Shown: positions 17,487 through 26,541 of the stretch, one piece after another
How the letters are laid out: each line of letters opens with the position of its first letter
Numbering within the stretch: the stretch's first letter is position 1
The notes under the pieces: generated by a model
The model's database searches: none
Told to the model about the DNA's origin: nothing
What the model saw: the letters and a program-made list of their open reading frames with translations, nothing else
Assembly (NCBI RefSeq): GCF_026540895.1
Contig: NZ_JALNUR010000004.1
Location: 157,222-221,221 of the forward strand
Reading direction: 5' to 3'
Source: Sphingomonas sp. GM_Shp_1
GTDB taxonomy: Bacteria > Pseudomonadota > Alphaproteobacteria > Sphingomonadales > Sphingomonadaceae
Length of the DNA stretch: 64,000 nucleotides
Made by a program: the position numbers and the translations under genes

Positions 17487-18695
17487 TCACCGCCATGTCC
17501 TTACCCCCAGGACCGCCAGCCCGCCCGACAGGGTGATCAGGGCCAGCACCAGCAGGACGGTATCGAAATCCTGCGGCGTCGCGAACACCCAGGCCAGCAT
17601 CGCTCCCAAAAGGCTCGGCAGGGTATTGGTCAGATTGAACAGCCCCAGATCCCGTCCGCGCCGACGCGGATCGGGCAGCAACTGAAAGCTGAGCCCCGAA
17701 TGCAGCGCGACGAACACCGACGATCCGGCGGTGTAGAGGATGAAGGCGGCCGCCCCCGCCTCTCGGCTTTGCGCGGCGGTCATGGCGACCAACCCGACCG
17801 CCGCCACCAAAGCGGCCAGCAAGAGGACATATTTGCGCCGTTCGAGCCTGTCCGCCGCCCGACCGAACAGCAATGCGATCGGCAGCGGTATGATGAAGCC
17901 CAATGTGTAGACCTGCCCGATCCAGCGAGGCAGATCGGCGCGCCCGGCGGGCGGCACGATCGTCTGGAAATAATAGAGGAGATAGCCTTGGGGCACGACC
18001 CCCGCGATCTGGATCAGCAGCCGGGACAGGCCCGCGATCCACAAGTCCCGACGAGGGGGGCGTGATCGCGCCGCGTCGGGGACCATCGGTACGTTGAGCG
18101 TCCGCGCGCGGGCCAGGAGCAGCGGCAAGACGCAGACCGCGATCATTCCGCCGACGACGGCAAGTCGCCCCTCCTCTCCCAGCGTCGCTTCGCCGACCAA
18201 CCAGGCGGACAGCGCCGCCGCCGCCGGGTTGCCCAGCGCGATCAACCCTCCGGCCATGCCCCGCTTCGCATCCGGGATTTCCTCGGCCATGATCGCCATC
18301 AACGGAGCAAGCACGGCGTTGACCGCGACCTGAAAGCACAGGATCGCCGCGACCACCGAGGCAGGGGTCGTCGCCAGACCGATCAAAGCATAGCTTCCCG
18401 CGATCCCGACCAGCCCGACCGCCATCCATGGCCGCCGACCCCGGCCTGCCTGCGCCGACCGATCGCTGAGCCAGCCGAACAGAATATTGGCGAGGCTCGC
18501 CACCACCGCGCCAGACACGGCGATCAGCGACAGAAGCGCGATCCGCCCGTCCGGACTGATCGCCTGCACCTTCAGGGGTACCAGCAAGGTCAGCAGCGGC
18601 AGATAGGCGATCACGCCCCCGACATTGGCAAGCCCGAAAAGCCATAAAGGAGGGGATGATCGCGGCGGGATCGGTTCGGGGCCGGATGGGGACAT
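17487..18695 (-). CDS. MFS transporter
   Basis: 402-residue major facilitator with about 12 hydrophobic helices. The ATG at 18695 follows GGGAGGGG. The loop after helix 2 reads GWLSDRSAQAGRGRRPW, the G-x3-D-R-x5-G-R-R signature, and the arrangement resembles glycoside/sucrose-type (GPH-like or SLC45-like) carriers. The substrate is not determined. The downstream secreted esterase on the same strand suggests uptake of its product, a weak contextual inference. Confidence 0.85.
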   Translation of the reverse strand: MSPSGPEPIPPRSSPPLWLFGLANVGGVIAYLPLLTLLVPLKVQAISPDGRIALLSLIAVSGAVVASLANILFGWLSDRSAQAGRGRRPWMAVGLVGIAGSYALIGLATTPASVVAAILCFQVAVNAVLAPLMAIMAEEIPDAKRGMAGGLIALGNPAAAALSAWLVGEATLGEEGRLAVVGGMIAVCVLPLLLARARTLNVPMVPDAARSRPPRRDLWIAGLSRLLIQIAGVVPQGYLLYYFQTIVPPAGRADLPRWIGQVYTLGFIIPLPIALLFGRAADRLERRKYVLLLAALVAAVGLVAMTAAQSREAGAAAFILYTAGSSVFVALHSGLSFQLLPDPRRRGRDLGLFNLTNTLPSLLGAMLAWVFATPQDFDTVLLVLALITLSGGLAVLGVRTWR

Positions 18696-18809
18696 GCCCC
18701 TCCCTGCCCGTGATCGACCCTTCCGGCAACGATTTAGGGTTTTATCGTCCGCCCCTGGACCGTGCCGGTTGAAACCATCGTCGACAGTCCGACCTTCCGA
18801 CGAGTTCGC

Positions 18810-20054
18810 TCAGGCCTGAGGCGGCACGACCGGCGTCGCGACCGGCTCGACCGTCAGGGGGCGGACCCAGAACAGCAAGACGCTGCCAATCAGTGCGAGC
18901 AGCCCCAGCATCAGGCAGAAGCCGACCACACCGGGCCAGCCCATGTGCGTCCAGGCGATCCCCCCAGCCGAGCCCAATATGCTCGACCCCATATAATAGA
19001 AGAACAGATACCAGGCCGCCGCCTGCCCCCGCATCGCGCCGCCGCGCCTGCCGACCCAGGCGCTGGCGATCGAATGCGCCCCGAAGAAGCCGATCGTCAC
19101 CACCGCGATCCCCGCAATGACGAGCCAGAGGGGCGCGGCCAGGGTCAGCGCGACCCCGGCGATCAGCAGCGCGGTGGGAAGCCAGAATATCCTCCGTCGC
19201 CCGACCCGACCCGCCAGGCCACCGAACAGGCTCGAACTCACCGATCCCAGGACATAGAGGAGGAAGACCGCCCCCACCGTGGCCTGTCCCAGATGATAGG
19301 GCGGTCCGAGCAGATGGAATCCGGCATAGTTGTACACGGTCACGAACATGCCCATCAGCAGGAAGCTTTCCGCATAGAGCAAACGCAGCGCCGGATCGCG
19401 AAACAGGGTCGCCGCACCGCGCGGCAGCGAAAGCCAGTCGGCCTCGCCGGCAACGAACCGTCGGGATAGGGGGGCCAGACGGCGAAAGGCCTCCGCCATG
19501 GCCAGCCCCGCAAGGCCCACCGCCGCGATCGCCCAGCGCCAATCGGCCACCGCCGCGACGAGGCTGGCGACCAACCGGCCCCCCATTCCGCCCAGCGCGC
19601 TTCCCGCGATGTAAAGGCCCATGGCCGAGCCGATCGAACCGGCGTCCACCTCTTCGGCGACATAGGCCATGGCGACCGCCGGGACGCCCGCCAACGCCAG
19701 TCCGGCCAGCAGTCGCAGCGCGAGCAGCGCGTACCAACTCGGCGCGACCGCGCTGGCGAGGGTCAGGATCGCCGCCGCCATCATGGCGATCGTCATCAGC
19801 GAGCGGCGTCCCCATCGATCGGAAACCGCCCCCGCCACCAGAATGCCGATCGCGAGCGGCCCGGTCGCCATCGACACGGCGAGCGAGGCGGCCTCGGCGC
19901 TCAGGCGATAATGCCGGGCAAGTTCCGGCAATAAGGGCTGCACCGCGTAGAGGGTGGAAAAGGTCGCGAACCCGGCGAAAAGCATCGCCAGGGTCAAGCG
20001 TCGATATTCGGGAGAGCCCTTGCTGAGGGCGGCGGGAAACGATGCGTCGGTCAT
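18810..20054 (-). CDS. MFS transporter, YnfM/arabinose-efflux-like
   Basis: 414-residue MFS protein of the DHA1 drug/metabolite efflux type related to E. coli YnfM. Features are STLYAVQPLLPEL in helix 1, GAVSDRWGRR after helix 2 and a helix-5 region with GGMGGRL. About 12 membrane segments. It is divergent from the siderophore-type TBDR across ~200 bp. Family members export small metabolites or drugs; siderophore export is conceivable from position only. Confidence 0.86.
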   Translation of the reverse strand: MTDASFPAALSKGSPEYRRLTLAMLFAGFATFSTLYAVQPLLPELARHYRLSAEAASLAVSMATGPLAIGILVAGAVSDRWGRRSLMTIAMMAAAILTLASAVAPSWYALLALRLLAGLALAGVPAVAMAYVAEEVDAGSIGSAMGLYIAGSALGGMGGRLVASLVAAVADWRWAIAAVGLAGLAMAEAFRRLAPLSRRFVAGEADWLSLPRGAATLFRDPALRLLYAESFLLMGMFVTVYNYAGFHLLGPPYHLGQATVGAVFLLYVLGSVSSSLFGGLAGRVGRRRIFWLPTALLIAGVALTLAAPLWLVIAGIAVVTIGFFGAHSIASAWVGRRGGAMRGQAAAWYLFFYYMGSSILGSAGGIAWTHMGWPGVVGFCLMLGLLALIGSVLLFWVRPLTVEPVATPVVPPQA

Positions 20055-20227
20055 GATAGTGCCTTAACGCATTCCGCTCATGGAAGATGGCGGACACCCT
20101 GTTTTCTTCGGTCGCAGGGCCATGCGGGTGACGCGATACCAAGTGTCGGCCCGCGAATGACACCGAGCGGCATCCCCTGTCTTCATAGGCCATCATCGAT
20201 CACGGTTGCATCGGCATCCCACACTCG

Positions 20228-20250
20228 TTAATGCGAGTCGATATCATTAA
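20228..20250. promoter_or_regulatory. Candidate Fur box
   Basis: Perfect 6-bp arms TTAATG / CATTAA with an 11-bp centre, just upstream of the SD of a siderophore-type TBDR. AT-rich arms of this spacing in front of an iron receptor fit a Fur operator, though the match to the enterobacterial 19-bp consensus is only partial. Confidence 0.4.
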
Positions 20251-20261
20251 AGGGGGAATAG

Positions 20262-22403
20262 GTGAAATTTGCAACGATGGCGGCTGGATGGGTCGCGACG
20301 CTGGCGTGTGCGCCCGCCATGGCACAGCCACCCGTCTCCCCGTCCGACCGGATCGAAGAGGATGCTGGTCAAGACAGGGAAGTCGTCGTCACCGGGCGGG
20401 CGCAGCGTCTTTACCGGGTCGATACCACCACGGTCGGAAAGGCCGCCGAAGACCCGCTGAACATCCCGCAGGCGTTGCAGGTCATCAATTCCGACCTGTT
20501 CACGGATCAGGGCGCGCGGGATGCGACCGACATTTACCGCAATATCTCGGGCGTCAGCGCGTTCAGCTATGCCGGGATCACCTTTCGCGGCTTTCGGCAG
20601 GACCAGTCCTTCTACGACGGTCAGCGCGGCAATCCCTTTATCGGCTTCTCGGTCCCGCAACTGTTCAACATCAGCCGGGTCGAGGTGCTGAAAGGCCCGG
20701 CGGGTCTGTTCTTCGGCCCCGGCTCTCCCGGTGGCATCATCAACTATGTCTCCAAGACACCGAGCGAGGTGAGCACATTGCGCACGGTTGCGACGCTCGG
20801 CAGTTATGACCGGGCGGGCATTTCGTCGGAGGCGACGGGCAAGGTCGATGCGGATGGGATCGTCACCTATCGCATCGGGGGCTTCTATGAAGCGATGAAG
20901 CCCTTTCGCTACAATACGAAGAACAGCGCAATGATCGGCGATGGCGGCTTGTCGTTCCGGACCAATCAGGGCGGCAAGCTGACCGTCCAGGCGACCGTCT
21001 ATGACAATTTCCTTCGGGCCAATCGCCTTCGCGGCGTGCCGGTCGACAATGACGGCAATTTTCTGGGCGACATCCGCTGGAACGCCAATGAGCCGACCGA
21101 CTTCCTTCATCTGAAGTCGCAGGCCTTTCAGGCGCGCTACGCCACCACGATCGGCGATGCGGTGACGTTCGACGCGGGCGCCCGCTATTTCGACGCGACC
21201 GAGACGCAGCAATATCACGAGCCACGCGGCTTCGTGGCGGGGAGTACCGATCTGGTCGCGCGCGAGTTCCGCGACCAGATCCGCAGCGTCGACGGCCTGT
21301 CGTTCATGGCGAACGCCACCGCCAAAATTCAGATTGCGGGCATGGTCCACAAGTTCCAGGCCGGTGCCGACTGGTATGACGAGACCAGCATCCTCGACTC
21401 GCGGATCCTGCGGAACGGGGTCACGCCGCTGTCGCTGAGCAAGCCGGTCTACACCGTCACCGGGCGCGACGTTGCCCGCGTCGCCGCCCTGCCCTTCGCC
21501 GTCACCGATACGCGGACCAAGCGGCAGGGCGGCTATCTTCAGGATCAGATCAGCATCACCGACGCGCTGCTGATCGTCGGCGGCGTTCGCTATGACCGGT
21601 TCGACGATGCCGTGACGACGGCCAACGGCGGACGAACGACGGCAAGCTCGGCCTATCGCGATGGCCGCTTCACCTATCGCGGCGGGGCGATCTTCAAGCC
21701 GCAGGAGCGATTGTCGCTCTACGCAAGCTGGTCCGGCAGCTTCGAGCCGCAAAGCGCCGCCAGCCAGAATGTCGATGCGGGCGGGCCCTTCGCGCCGGTG
21801 ACGGGCGGGCAGATCGAAGCGGGGGTCAAGTCGGTGCTGCTGGGCGGGCGGCTTCAGGCCAATGCCGCGATCTACCGGATCATCCGGCGCAACCTGCTCC
21901 AGGTCGATCCGTCCCAGCCGCCCGTCAACGGCGTGGATCAACTCCGTCCGATCGGCGAAGTGACGAGCAAGGGGTTCGAGTTCGACCTGTCGACCGACCT
22001 GACACCCAATTGGGTGCTGCTGGCCAACTATGCCTATAACGACACGAAGATCACCGGCACGGTGGCGGGACAATCGCTGACCAACGCGGTCGGCGATCGC
22101 TTCGCCAATGCCCCGCGCCATCAGCTCGGTTTCTGGACACGCTATCAGATCGCGCCGATCGGCACGGCGATCGGCTTCGGCGGCGAATATCTGTCCAGCC
22201 GGATCAGCCTGTCGGGCCAGACGGTGCAACCCTATACGATCTTCGATGCCTCGATCACCAAGAGCCTGGGCATCGCGGAATTGATGCTGCGCGTCGATAA
22301 CCTGTTCGACAAGCGCTATACCGCCTCGGGCTTTTCCGCACAGACGGGCAGCTTTCCCGGCGAGCCGCGCACGCTGCTGGCGGAATTGCGCCTGCGGCTC
22401 TGA
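20262..22403 (+). CDS. TonB-dependent siderophore receptor
   Basis: Outer-membrane ferric-siderophore receptor, 713 residues. The GTG at 20262 follows AAAGGGGG and opens a signal peptide (VKFATMAAGWVATLACAPAMAQ). A TonB-box-like REVVVTGRAQ follows. The plug has NIPQALQVINSDLF, ISGVSAFSY, FRGFRQDQSFYDG and VEVLKGPAGLFFGPGSPGGIIN, all hallmarks of the FpvA/FhuA-like siderophore class and unlike the larger sugar-type receptors here. The barrel ends in a terminal Leu (ELRLRL) rather than Phe. A Fur-like palindrome sits just upstream. The cognate siderophore is unknown and no biosynthesis genes are nearby. Confidence 0.93.
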   Translation: MKFATMAAGWVATLACAPAMAQPPVSPSDRIEEDAGQDREVVVTGRAQRLYRVDTTTVGKAAEDPLNIPQALQVINSDLFTDQGARDATDIYRNISGVSAFSYAGITFRGFRQDQSFYDGQRGNPFIGFSVPQLFNISRVEVLKGPAGLFFGPGSPGGIINYVSKTPSEVSTLRTVATLGSYDRAGISSEATGKVDADGIVTYRIGGFYEAMKPFRYNTKNSAMIGDGGLSFRTNQGGKLTVQATVYDNFLRANRLRGVPVDNDGNFLGDIRWNANEPTDFLHLKSQAFQARYATTIGDAVTFDAGARYFDATETQQYHEPRGFVAGSTDLVAREFRDQIRSVDGLSFMANATAKIQIAGMVHKFQAGADWYDETSILDSRILRNGVTPLSLSKPVYTVTGRDVARVAALPFAVTDTRTKRQGGYLQDQISITDALLIVGGVRYDRFDDAVTTANGGRTTASSAYRDGRFTYRGGAIFKPQERLSLYASWSGSFEPQSAASQNVDAGGPFAPVTGGQIEAGVKSVLLGGRLQANAAIYRIIRRNLLQVDPSQPPVNGVDQLRPIGEVTSKGFEFDLSTDLTPNWVLLANYAYNDTKITGTVAGQSLTNAVGDRFANAPRHQLGFWTRYQIAPIGTAIGFGGEYLSSRISLSGQTVQPYTIFDASITKSLGIAELMLRVDNLFDKRYTASGFSAQTGSFPGEPRTLLAELRLRL

Positions 22404-22462
22404 TCGACTCGTCCTGCAACTTCCAACGCGCTCCGGCGCTTACACCGGCGATAAGGAGATCG

Positions 22463-22753
22463 GTGTTGGACGACGAATTCGCGGAGGCCATTGCGGGTAA
22501 TCTGGCCGCCCATGGCTTCATCATGGAGAATCTGTACGCGCTGCTGCTCGTCGGCGACAAGGACCCGGTGGGCGCCTGTCGCGCGACGGCGCAGAGCATG
22601 TTGCGCGACTTCGGCCGATTGCAGGCGACCGGGGTTCAGGCGATGACCGACGACGAGGTCGGCCGCATCAGGCAACATGCGCTGGATCGCCTGAAGCGTT
22701 TCTGGGACGGCGTGGAATTCCGTCTGGAGAACGCCGAACAAGGCGGGGGATGA
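22463..22753 (+). CDS. Small hypothetical protein
   Basis: 96-residue soluble, largely helical protein (LDDEFAEAIAGNLAAHGFIMENLYALLLV...). It starts GTG at 22463 (TTG 22466 possible) behind a good AAGGAGAT. No family recognised. It follows the siderophore receptor by 60 bp on the same strand and may share its mRNA. The stop lies inside a perfect stem-loop. GC-rich codon use matches neighbours, supporting a real gene. Confidence 0.6.
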   Translation: MLDDEFAEAIAGNLAAHGFIMENLYALLLVGDKDPVGACRATAQSMLRDFGRLQATGVQAMTDDEVGRIRQHALDRLKRFWDGVEFRLENAEQGGG

Positions 22754-22772
22754 CCGCGACCGGTCATCCCCC
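22745..22772. terminator. Stem-loop between convergent genes
   Basis: Perfect 12-bp arms GGGGGATGACCG / CGGTCATCCCCC around a CGAC loop. It fills the 34-bp gap between the small ORF and the convergent GH3 gene and includes the small ORF stop codon. There is no T tract, so it may be a bidirectional stop or an mRNA 3'-end stabiliser rather than a classic terminator. Confidence 0.6.
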
Positions 22773-22787
22773 GTCATCGACGTTGGT

Positions 22788-25265
22788 TCAGCGCACGCCG
22801 CAACTCACCGGTCCCGGAGGCGCACTGGCGATCCGGATCGACGAGATATCGAGCGTCAGCTTGCCGGAGGTCGCGAGTACCCAGGGCCTGGTTACGGCGG
22901 CCATGTCCACCCCGCCATCGGCGAAACAGCGCAGCGGGACCGCCAACTGCCGCCATTCGCCGAGCGTTCCCTTGAGCGCACCGGTGATCGGCACCGACGC
23001 CGCCTTGCCGCCCTCCATGCCCAGACTGACCTCACCCGTGGGTGCCGCCGTCACGCGGTAATCGAGCAACAGGCTCAACTGCCCATTGGACTCGCGCGTC
23101 ACGTCGATCGGCTTGGCCTCCTCGATCGCGGCGCGGGCGGGGCCGCTGCCCGCAAAGATGAAGCGCAGGCTGTCCTCCTGTGCGGCACGGTCGATACGGC
23201 TCTGCTGCACCGCGCCGCTCAGGTCCAGCCGCGCGCCCGCGACGACGCGGCCCCGCACGAACAGGGCATTCTGGTCCCCCGCCGCAACCGCCGGACGCGC
23301 CTCGCTCAGCATCGGCACCGTGCCGCCCTGCGCATAGGTCAGGCCATAGCCGATCGGGAACAGCGGATCGTAGCCGGGGTCACGCTTGTTCAGGACATAT
23401 TGGTCGAGCCGCTTGGGCCAGGAGAAGCTGAGCTTGCCGTGGAAATCGTGGCGCGGCTTGCCGTCACGCCCGGCGATCAGGACATCGGCCACGCCGCCGC
23501 CCTCGGTTCCCGGCAGGAAGGCCGCGACGAAGGCGTCCGCCGCATTCAGCTCGGGGTTCACCCAGAGAGGGCGGCCCGACAGGAACACCGCGACGACCGG
23601 GATACCGGCGGCCTTGAGTTTCTTGAGCAGCGCGAGATCGCTCTTGTCTTCCGGGCTATATTCCAATGTCGGACGGTCGCCGGTGAATTCCGCATAGGGG
23701 GTTTCGCCGAACACCATGATGGCGACGTCGGGCTGGGTCGCATAGCGGCCATCGACCGCCAGCGTCGCCTTGCCGCCGCTCGCGCGCACCGCCTCGTCGA
23801 TCCCCGACCAGATGGACTGGCCGTTGGGGAAATTGGCGTTGGTGACGCCCGTCCCCTGCCAGGTGATCGACCAGCCGCCCGCCTGCTGACCGATATTGTC
23901 CGCACCGCGCCCCGCCACCAAGATGTTCGCACCGGGTTTCAGCGGCAGGACGCCGCCATTGTTCTTGAGCAGAACCAGCGACTCCCGCACCGCCTGACGG
24001 GCGATGGCGCGATGCTCGGGTGCGCCGATCAGCTTGAACTGCCCGCTGACGGGCCGAGAGGACGGGCGGCCCGCCTCGAACGAACCGGCCAGCATCTTCA
24101 CCCGCAGGATGCGGCGCACCGCATCGTCCAGACGCGCGGCGGGGATCGTCCCGTCCTTCGCCTCGCGCAGCGTGTTGTCATAGAGCTGCTTCCAGCCAGC
24201 ACCGGAATACATGAACATGTCGAGCCCGGCATTGATCGCCGCCGGGCAATCCTCGTTGCTGCAACCCGGCACCTGCCCATGGGCGTTCCAGTCGCCGATG
24301 GTAAAGCCGTCAAAGCCCAGCCGGTCCTTCAGCACGCCGGTCAACAGGCTCTTGTTGCCCGTCATCTTGGTGCCGTTCCAACTAGAGAAGCTGGGCATCA
24401 CGGTCAGCGCGCCCGCGACCAGGCCGCTGCGATAGCCGGCGGCATGTACGTCGCGCAGCACCTCCTCCGAGACACGTGTATCGCCCTGGTCCCGCCCGCC
24501 GGTTCCGCCATCGCCCAGGAAATGCTTGATCGACGAGATGACGTGGCCGGGCCTCATGAAGTCGCCGCCGACGCGGCCCTGAATGCCCTCGACCATCTGT
24601 CCGGCATAGGATTCGACGATCGCGGGATCCTCCGAATAGCTTTCATAGGTGCGGCCCCACCGGTCGTCCTGCACCACCGCGACGGTCGGCGCGAAGCTCC
24701 AGTCGATGCCGGTCGCCGCCGTCTCCGCCGCCGTCGCCGCGCCGATCTTACGGATCAGCTCAGGGTCGCGCGCCGCACCCAGCCCGATATTGTGCGGGAA
24801 CAGCGTCGCGCCGACGATATTGTTCGCGCCGTGCACCGCGTCGGTACCCCAGATCAACGGCACCTGCGGGCGACCGTCGCTGCGCTTCATCGAGGCGTCC
24901 CAAAAGGCATCGAATAGCTTCAGCCATTCGGGCGCGGGCGCGAATTCATCGTTATTGGGCGCGGAATTGCCGCCGTTCAGGATCGAGCCGAGCTTATAGG
25001 TCTCCAGGTCCTTGGGCGTGATCGAGGCGATGTCGACCTGGATCAGCTGCCCCACCTTGTCCTCGACGCTCATCCGCGACAGGATTTGCTCGACCCGCGC
25101 TTCGACCTTGGCATCGCGCTGGCGCTTCAGGGGCAGCTTGGGCCAGAGATCGGGATGCGCCACCGCCGTGGCGTCGGGCGCGACGGGGGCCGCCTGCTGT
25201 CCGATCGCGCCACTGCTCAGGGCGGTCGCGGCCACGATCATGGCCAGGCTCCGGGGAAACGCCAT
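22788..25265 (-). CDS. GH3 beta-glucosidase / exo-glucanase, secreted
   Basis: Periplasmic exo-acting glycosidase, 825 residues. ATG 25265 is chosen (AGGAGAG about 7 bases upstream; an in-frame TTG lies two codons earlier). A signal peptide ends near SSGAIGQQ. The N-terminal GH3 barrel begins near 60 (VEQILSRMSVEDKVGQL). Other landmarks are IWGTDAVHGANN and SIKHFLGDGGT, and the catalytic nucleophile is D325 in FTIGDW. The GH3 C-terminal domain with LVLLKNNGGVLPLKP follows. The last ~170 residues look like a beta-sandwich add-on of the ExoP/CelD 1,4-beta-glucosidase subgroup. It releases glucose or xylose from beta-linked oligosaccharides and is divergent from the CE2 esterase. Confidence 0.94.
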   Translation of the reverse strand: MAFPRSLAMIVAATALSSGAIGQQAAPVAPDATAVAHPDLWPKLPLKRQRDAKVEARVEQILSRMSVEDKVGQLIQVDIASITPKDLETYKLGSILNGGNSAPNNDEFAPAPEWLKLFDAFWDASMKRSDGRPQVPLIWGTDAVHGANNIVGATLFPHNIGLGAARDPELIRKIGAATAAETAATGIDWSFAPTVAVVQDDRWGRTYESYSEDPAIVESYAGQMVEGIQGRVGGDFMRPGHVISSIKHFLGDGGTGGRDQGDTRVSEEVLRDVHAAGYRSGLVAGALTVMPSFSSWNGTKMTGNKSLLTGVLKDRLGFDGFTIGDWNAHGQVPGCSNEDCPAAINAGLDMFMYSGAGWKQLYDNTLREAKDGTIPAARLDDAVRRILRVKMLAGSFEAGRPSSRPVSGQFKLIGAPEHRAIARQAVRESLVLLKNNGGVLPLKPGANILVAGRGADNIGQQAGGWSITWQGTGVTNANFPNGQSIWSGIDEAVRASGGKATLAVDGRYATQPDVAIMVFGETPYAEFTGDRPTLEYSPEDKSDLALLKKLKAAGIPVVAVFLSGRPLWVNPELNAADAFVAAFLPGTEGGGVADVLIAGRDGKPRHDFHGKLSFSWPKRLDQYVLNKRDPGYDPLFPIGYGLTYAQGGTVPMLSEARPAVAAGDQNALFVRGRVVAGARLDLSGAVQQSRIDRAAQEDSLRFIFAGSGPARAAIEEAKPIDVTRESNGQLSLLLDYRVTAAPTGEVSLGMEGGKAASVPITGALKGTLGEWRQLAVPLRCFADGGVDMAAVTRPWVLATSGKLTLDISSIRIASAPPGPVSCGVR

Positions 25266-25308
25266 CGTCAAATCTCTCCTATCGCTTTTCCCCGCCGTGC
25301 CGGTTTCA

Positions 25309-25322
25309 TGACGAAACTGTCA
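25309..25322. promoter_or_regulatory. Candidate operator TGAC-N6-GTCA
   Basis: TGACGAAACTGTCA lies in the divergent GH3/CE2 promoter region. It shares TGACG-N4-TGTCA with 41023-41036 upstream of a TBDR. TGAC/GTCA half-sites resemble LacI-type operators of sugar regulons. Support is the recurrence next to functionally related genes. Confidence 0.4.
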
Positions 25323-25420
25323 ACAAGGCAAATCCGGCAGAGGATTCTGATTGCACCGGATCGCGACGGAGTTAGCAATCCGGGTGGGACAAGACGAACA
25401 ATGTCCCTTCAGGAGAGACG

Positions 25421-26536
25421 ATGCGTCGTAGCCTAATCCCCGCCAGCCTGTTGCTGTTGACCGGCCTGCCTGCCGCTTCGCAGGTTCGAACCGATCCGCA
25501 GGGCGCGATCCGGCCCCTGGCGGCGGAAGCACCGGTGGGGCGTCCCCTGCCCCTCCATGTCGGCGGACGCGTGGTCGATGGCAAAAGCTATCGTCGGCAA
25601 TGGCCCGGCACCTATTGGGAGGGAGCGTTCCGGGGCCCCGCCGTCGATCTGGGGATTGGGCCGGGTGCCGTCTCGCTTCGTATCGCGATCGACGGCGGTG
25701 CGCCTGCATCGCTCGTCCGTCCAGGGCCCGGCCTGTATCGTCTCACCGCCCAAGGTGCTGGCGAGCACCGCATCCGCGTCGAGGTGGTCAGCGAAAGTCA
25801 GGCGGGGCCGACCGAGTTTCGCGGCCTGTTCGCCCCCGGCGGCACGACGCCGCTCCCTGCCCCGCGTCCGCGTGTCCGACAGATCGAGTTCATCGGGGAC
25901 TCCCATACGGTCGGCTATGGAAACACCTCGACCACCCGGCAATGCAGCCAGGACGCCATTTGGGAGACGACGAACACCTCGCTCGGCCCAGCGGGCGTGA
26001 CGGCGGCGGGCTATGACGCGGACTATCAGATCAACGCCATTTCTGGCCGGGGGATCGTGCGCAACTATGGCGGCTTTGCCGCGCCAACGCTGCCGGAGGC
26101 CTATCCCTTCGCCCTGTTCAACTCCAAGATCGCGGCGAGTTCTCCGGGCTGGAACCCGCAGATCGTCGTCATCGCCCTGGGCACCAACGACTTCACCACG
26201 CCGTTGAAGGCCGGGGAACGCTGGCCCGATCGCGATGCGCTGCACCGCGATTTCGAGGACCGCTATGTCGCCTTCGTCCATGACCTGCGGCGCAAATACC
26301 CCAAGGCCTATTTCGTCCTCTGGGCAACCGACCTGGCCGATGGCGAGATCGCGGTCGAGGTCGGCAAGGTCACCGACCGGCTAAGGAACGAAGGCGAACG
26401 ACGGATCAGCTTCGTGCCGGTGAAGGGCTTGTCCTTCCGGGGATGCGGCTCCCACCCCAACACCGGGGACGACCGCGCCATCGCGGCGGCGATCGCCCAG
26501 GCGGTGGATGCCGTACCCGGCGTCTGGGGGCGTTGA
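25421..26536 (+). CDS. CE2-like acetyl-xylan esterase (SGNH hydrolase), secreted
   Basis: 371-residue periplasmic carbohydrate deacetylase. ATG at 25421 directly follows AGGAGAGACG, and the signal peptide is MRRSLIPASLLLLTGLPAAS. Residues ~40-145 form the N-terminal jelly-roll of CE2 (RQWPGTYWEGAF). The SGNH domain follows: nucleophile S161 in IGDSHTVGYG, an IVVIALGTNDF block, and H345 in RGCGSHPNTGDD. The N-terminal sandwich plus this SGNH domain is the CE2 architecture. It probably removes acetyl groups from xylan or glucomannan oligosaccharides, complementing the divergent GH3 enzyme. Its stop is 5 bp from that of the convergent beta-helix gene. Confidence 0.9.
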   Translation: MRRSLIPASLLLLTGLPAASQVRTDPQGAIRPLAAEAPVGRPLPLHVGGRVVDGKSYRRQWPGTYWEGAFRGPAVDLGIGPGAVSLRIAIDGGAPASLVRPGPGLYRLTAQGAGEHRIRVEVVSESQAGPTEFRGLFAPGGTTPLPAPRPRVRQIEFIGDSHTVGYGNTSTTRQCSQDAIWETTNTSLGPAGVTAAGYDADYQINAISGRGIVRNYGGFAAPTLPEAYPFALFNSKIAASSPGWNPQIVVIALGTNDFTTPLKAGERWPDRDALHRDFEDRYVAFVHDLRRKYPKAYFVLWATDLADGEIAVEVGKVTDRLRNEGERRISFVPVKGLSFRGCGSHPNTGDDRAIAAAIAQAVDAVPGVWGR

Positions 26537-26541
26537 GAGGG

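Noticed and set aside
20247..22229. 660-codon frame antisense to the siderophore receptor
   Set aside because: Same reason: no SD, no recognisable motif, composition typical of a shadow frame.
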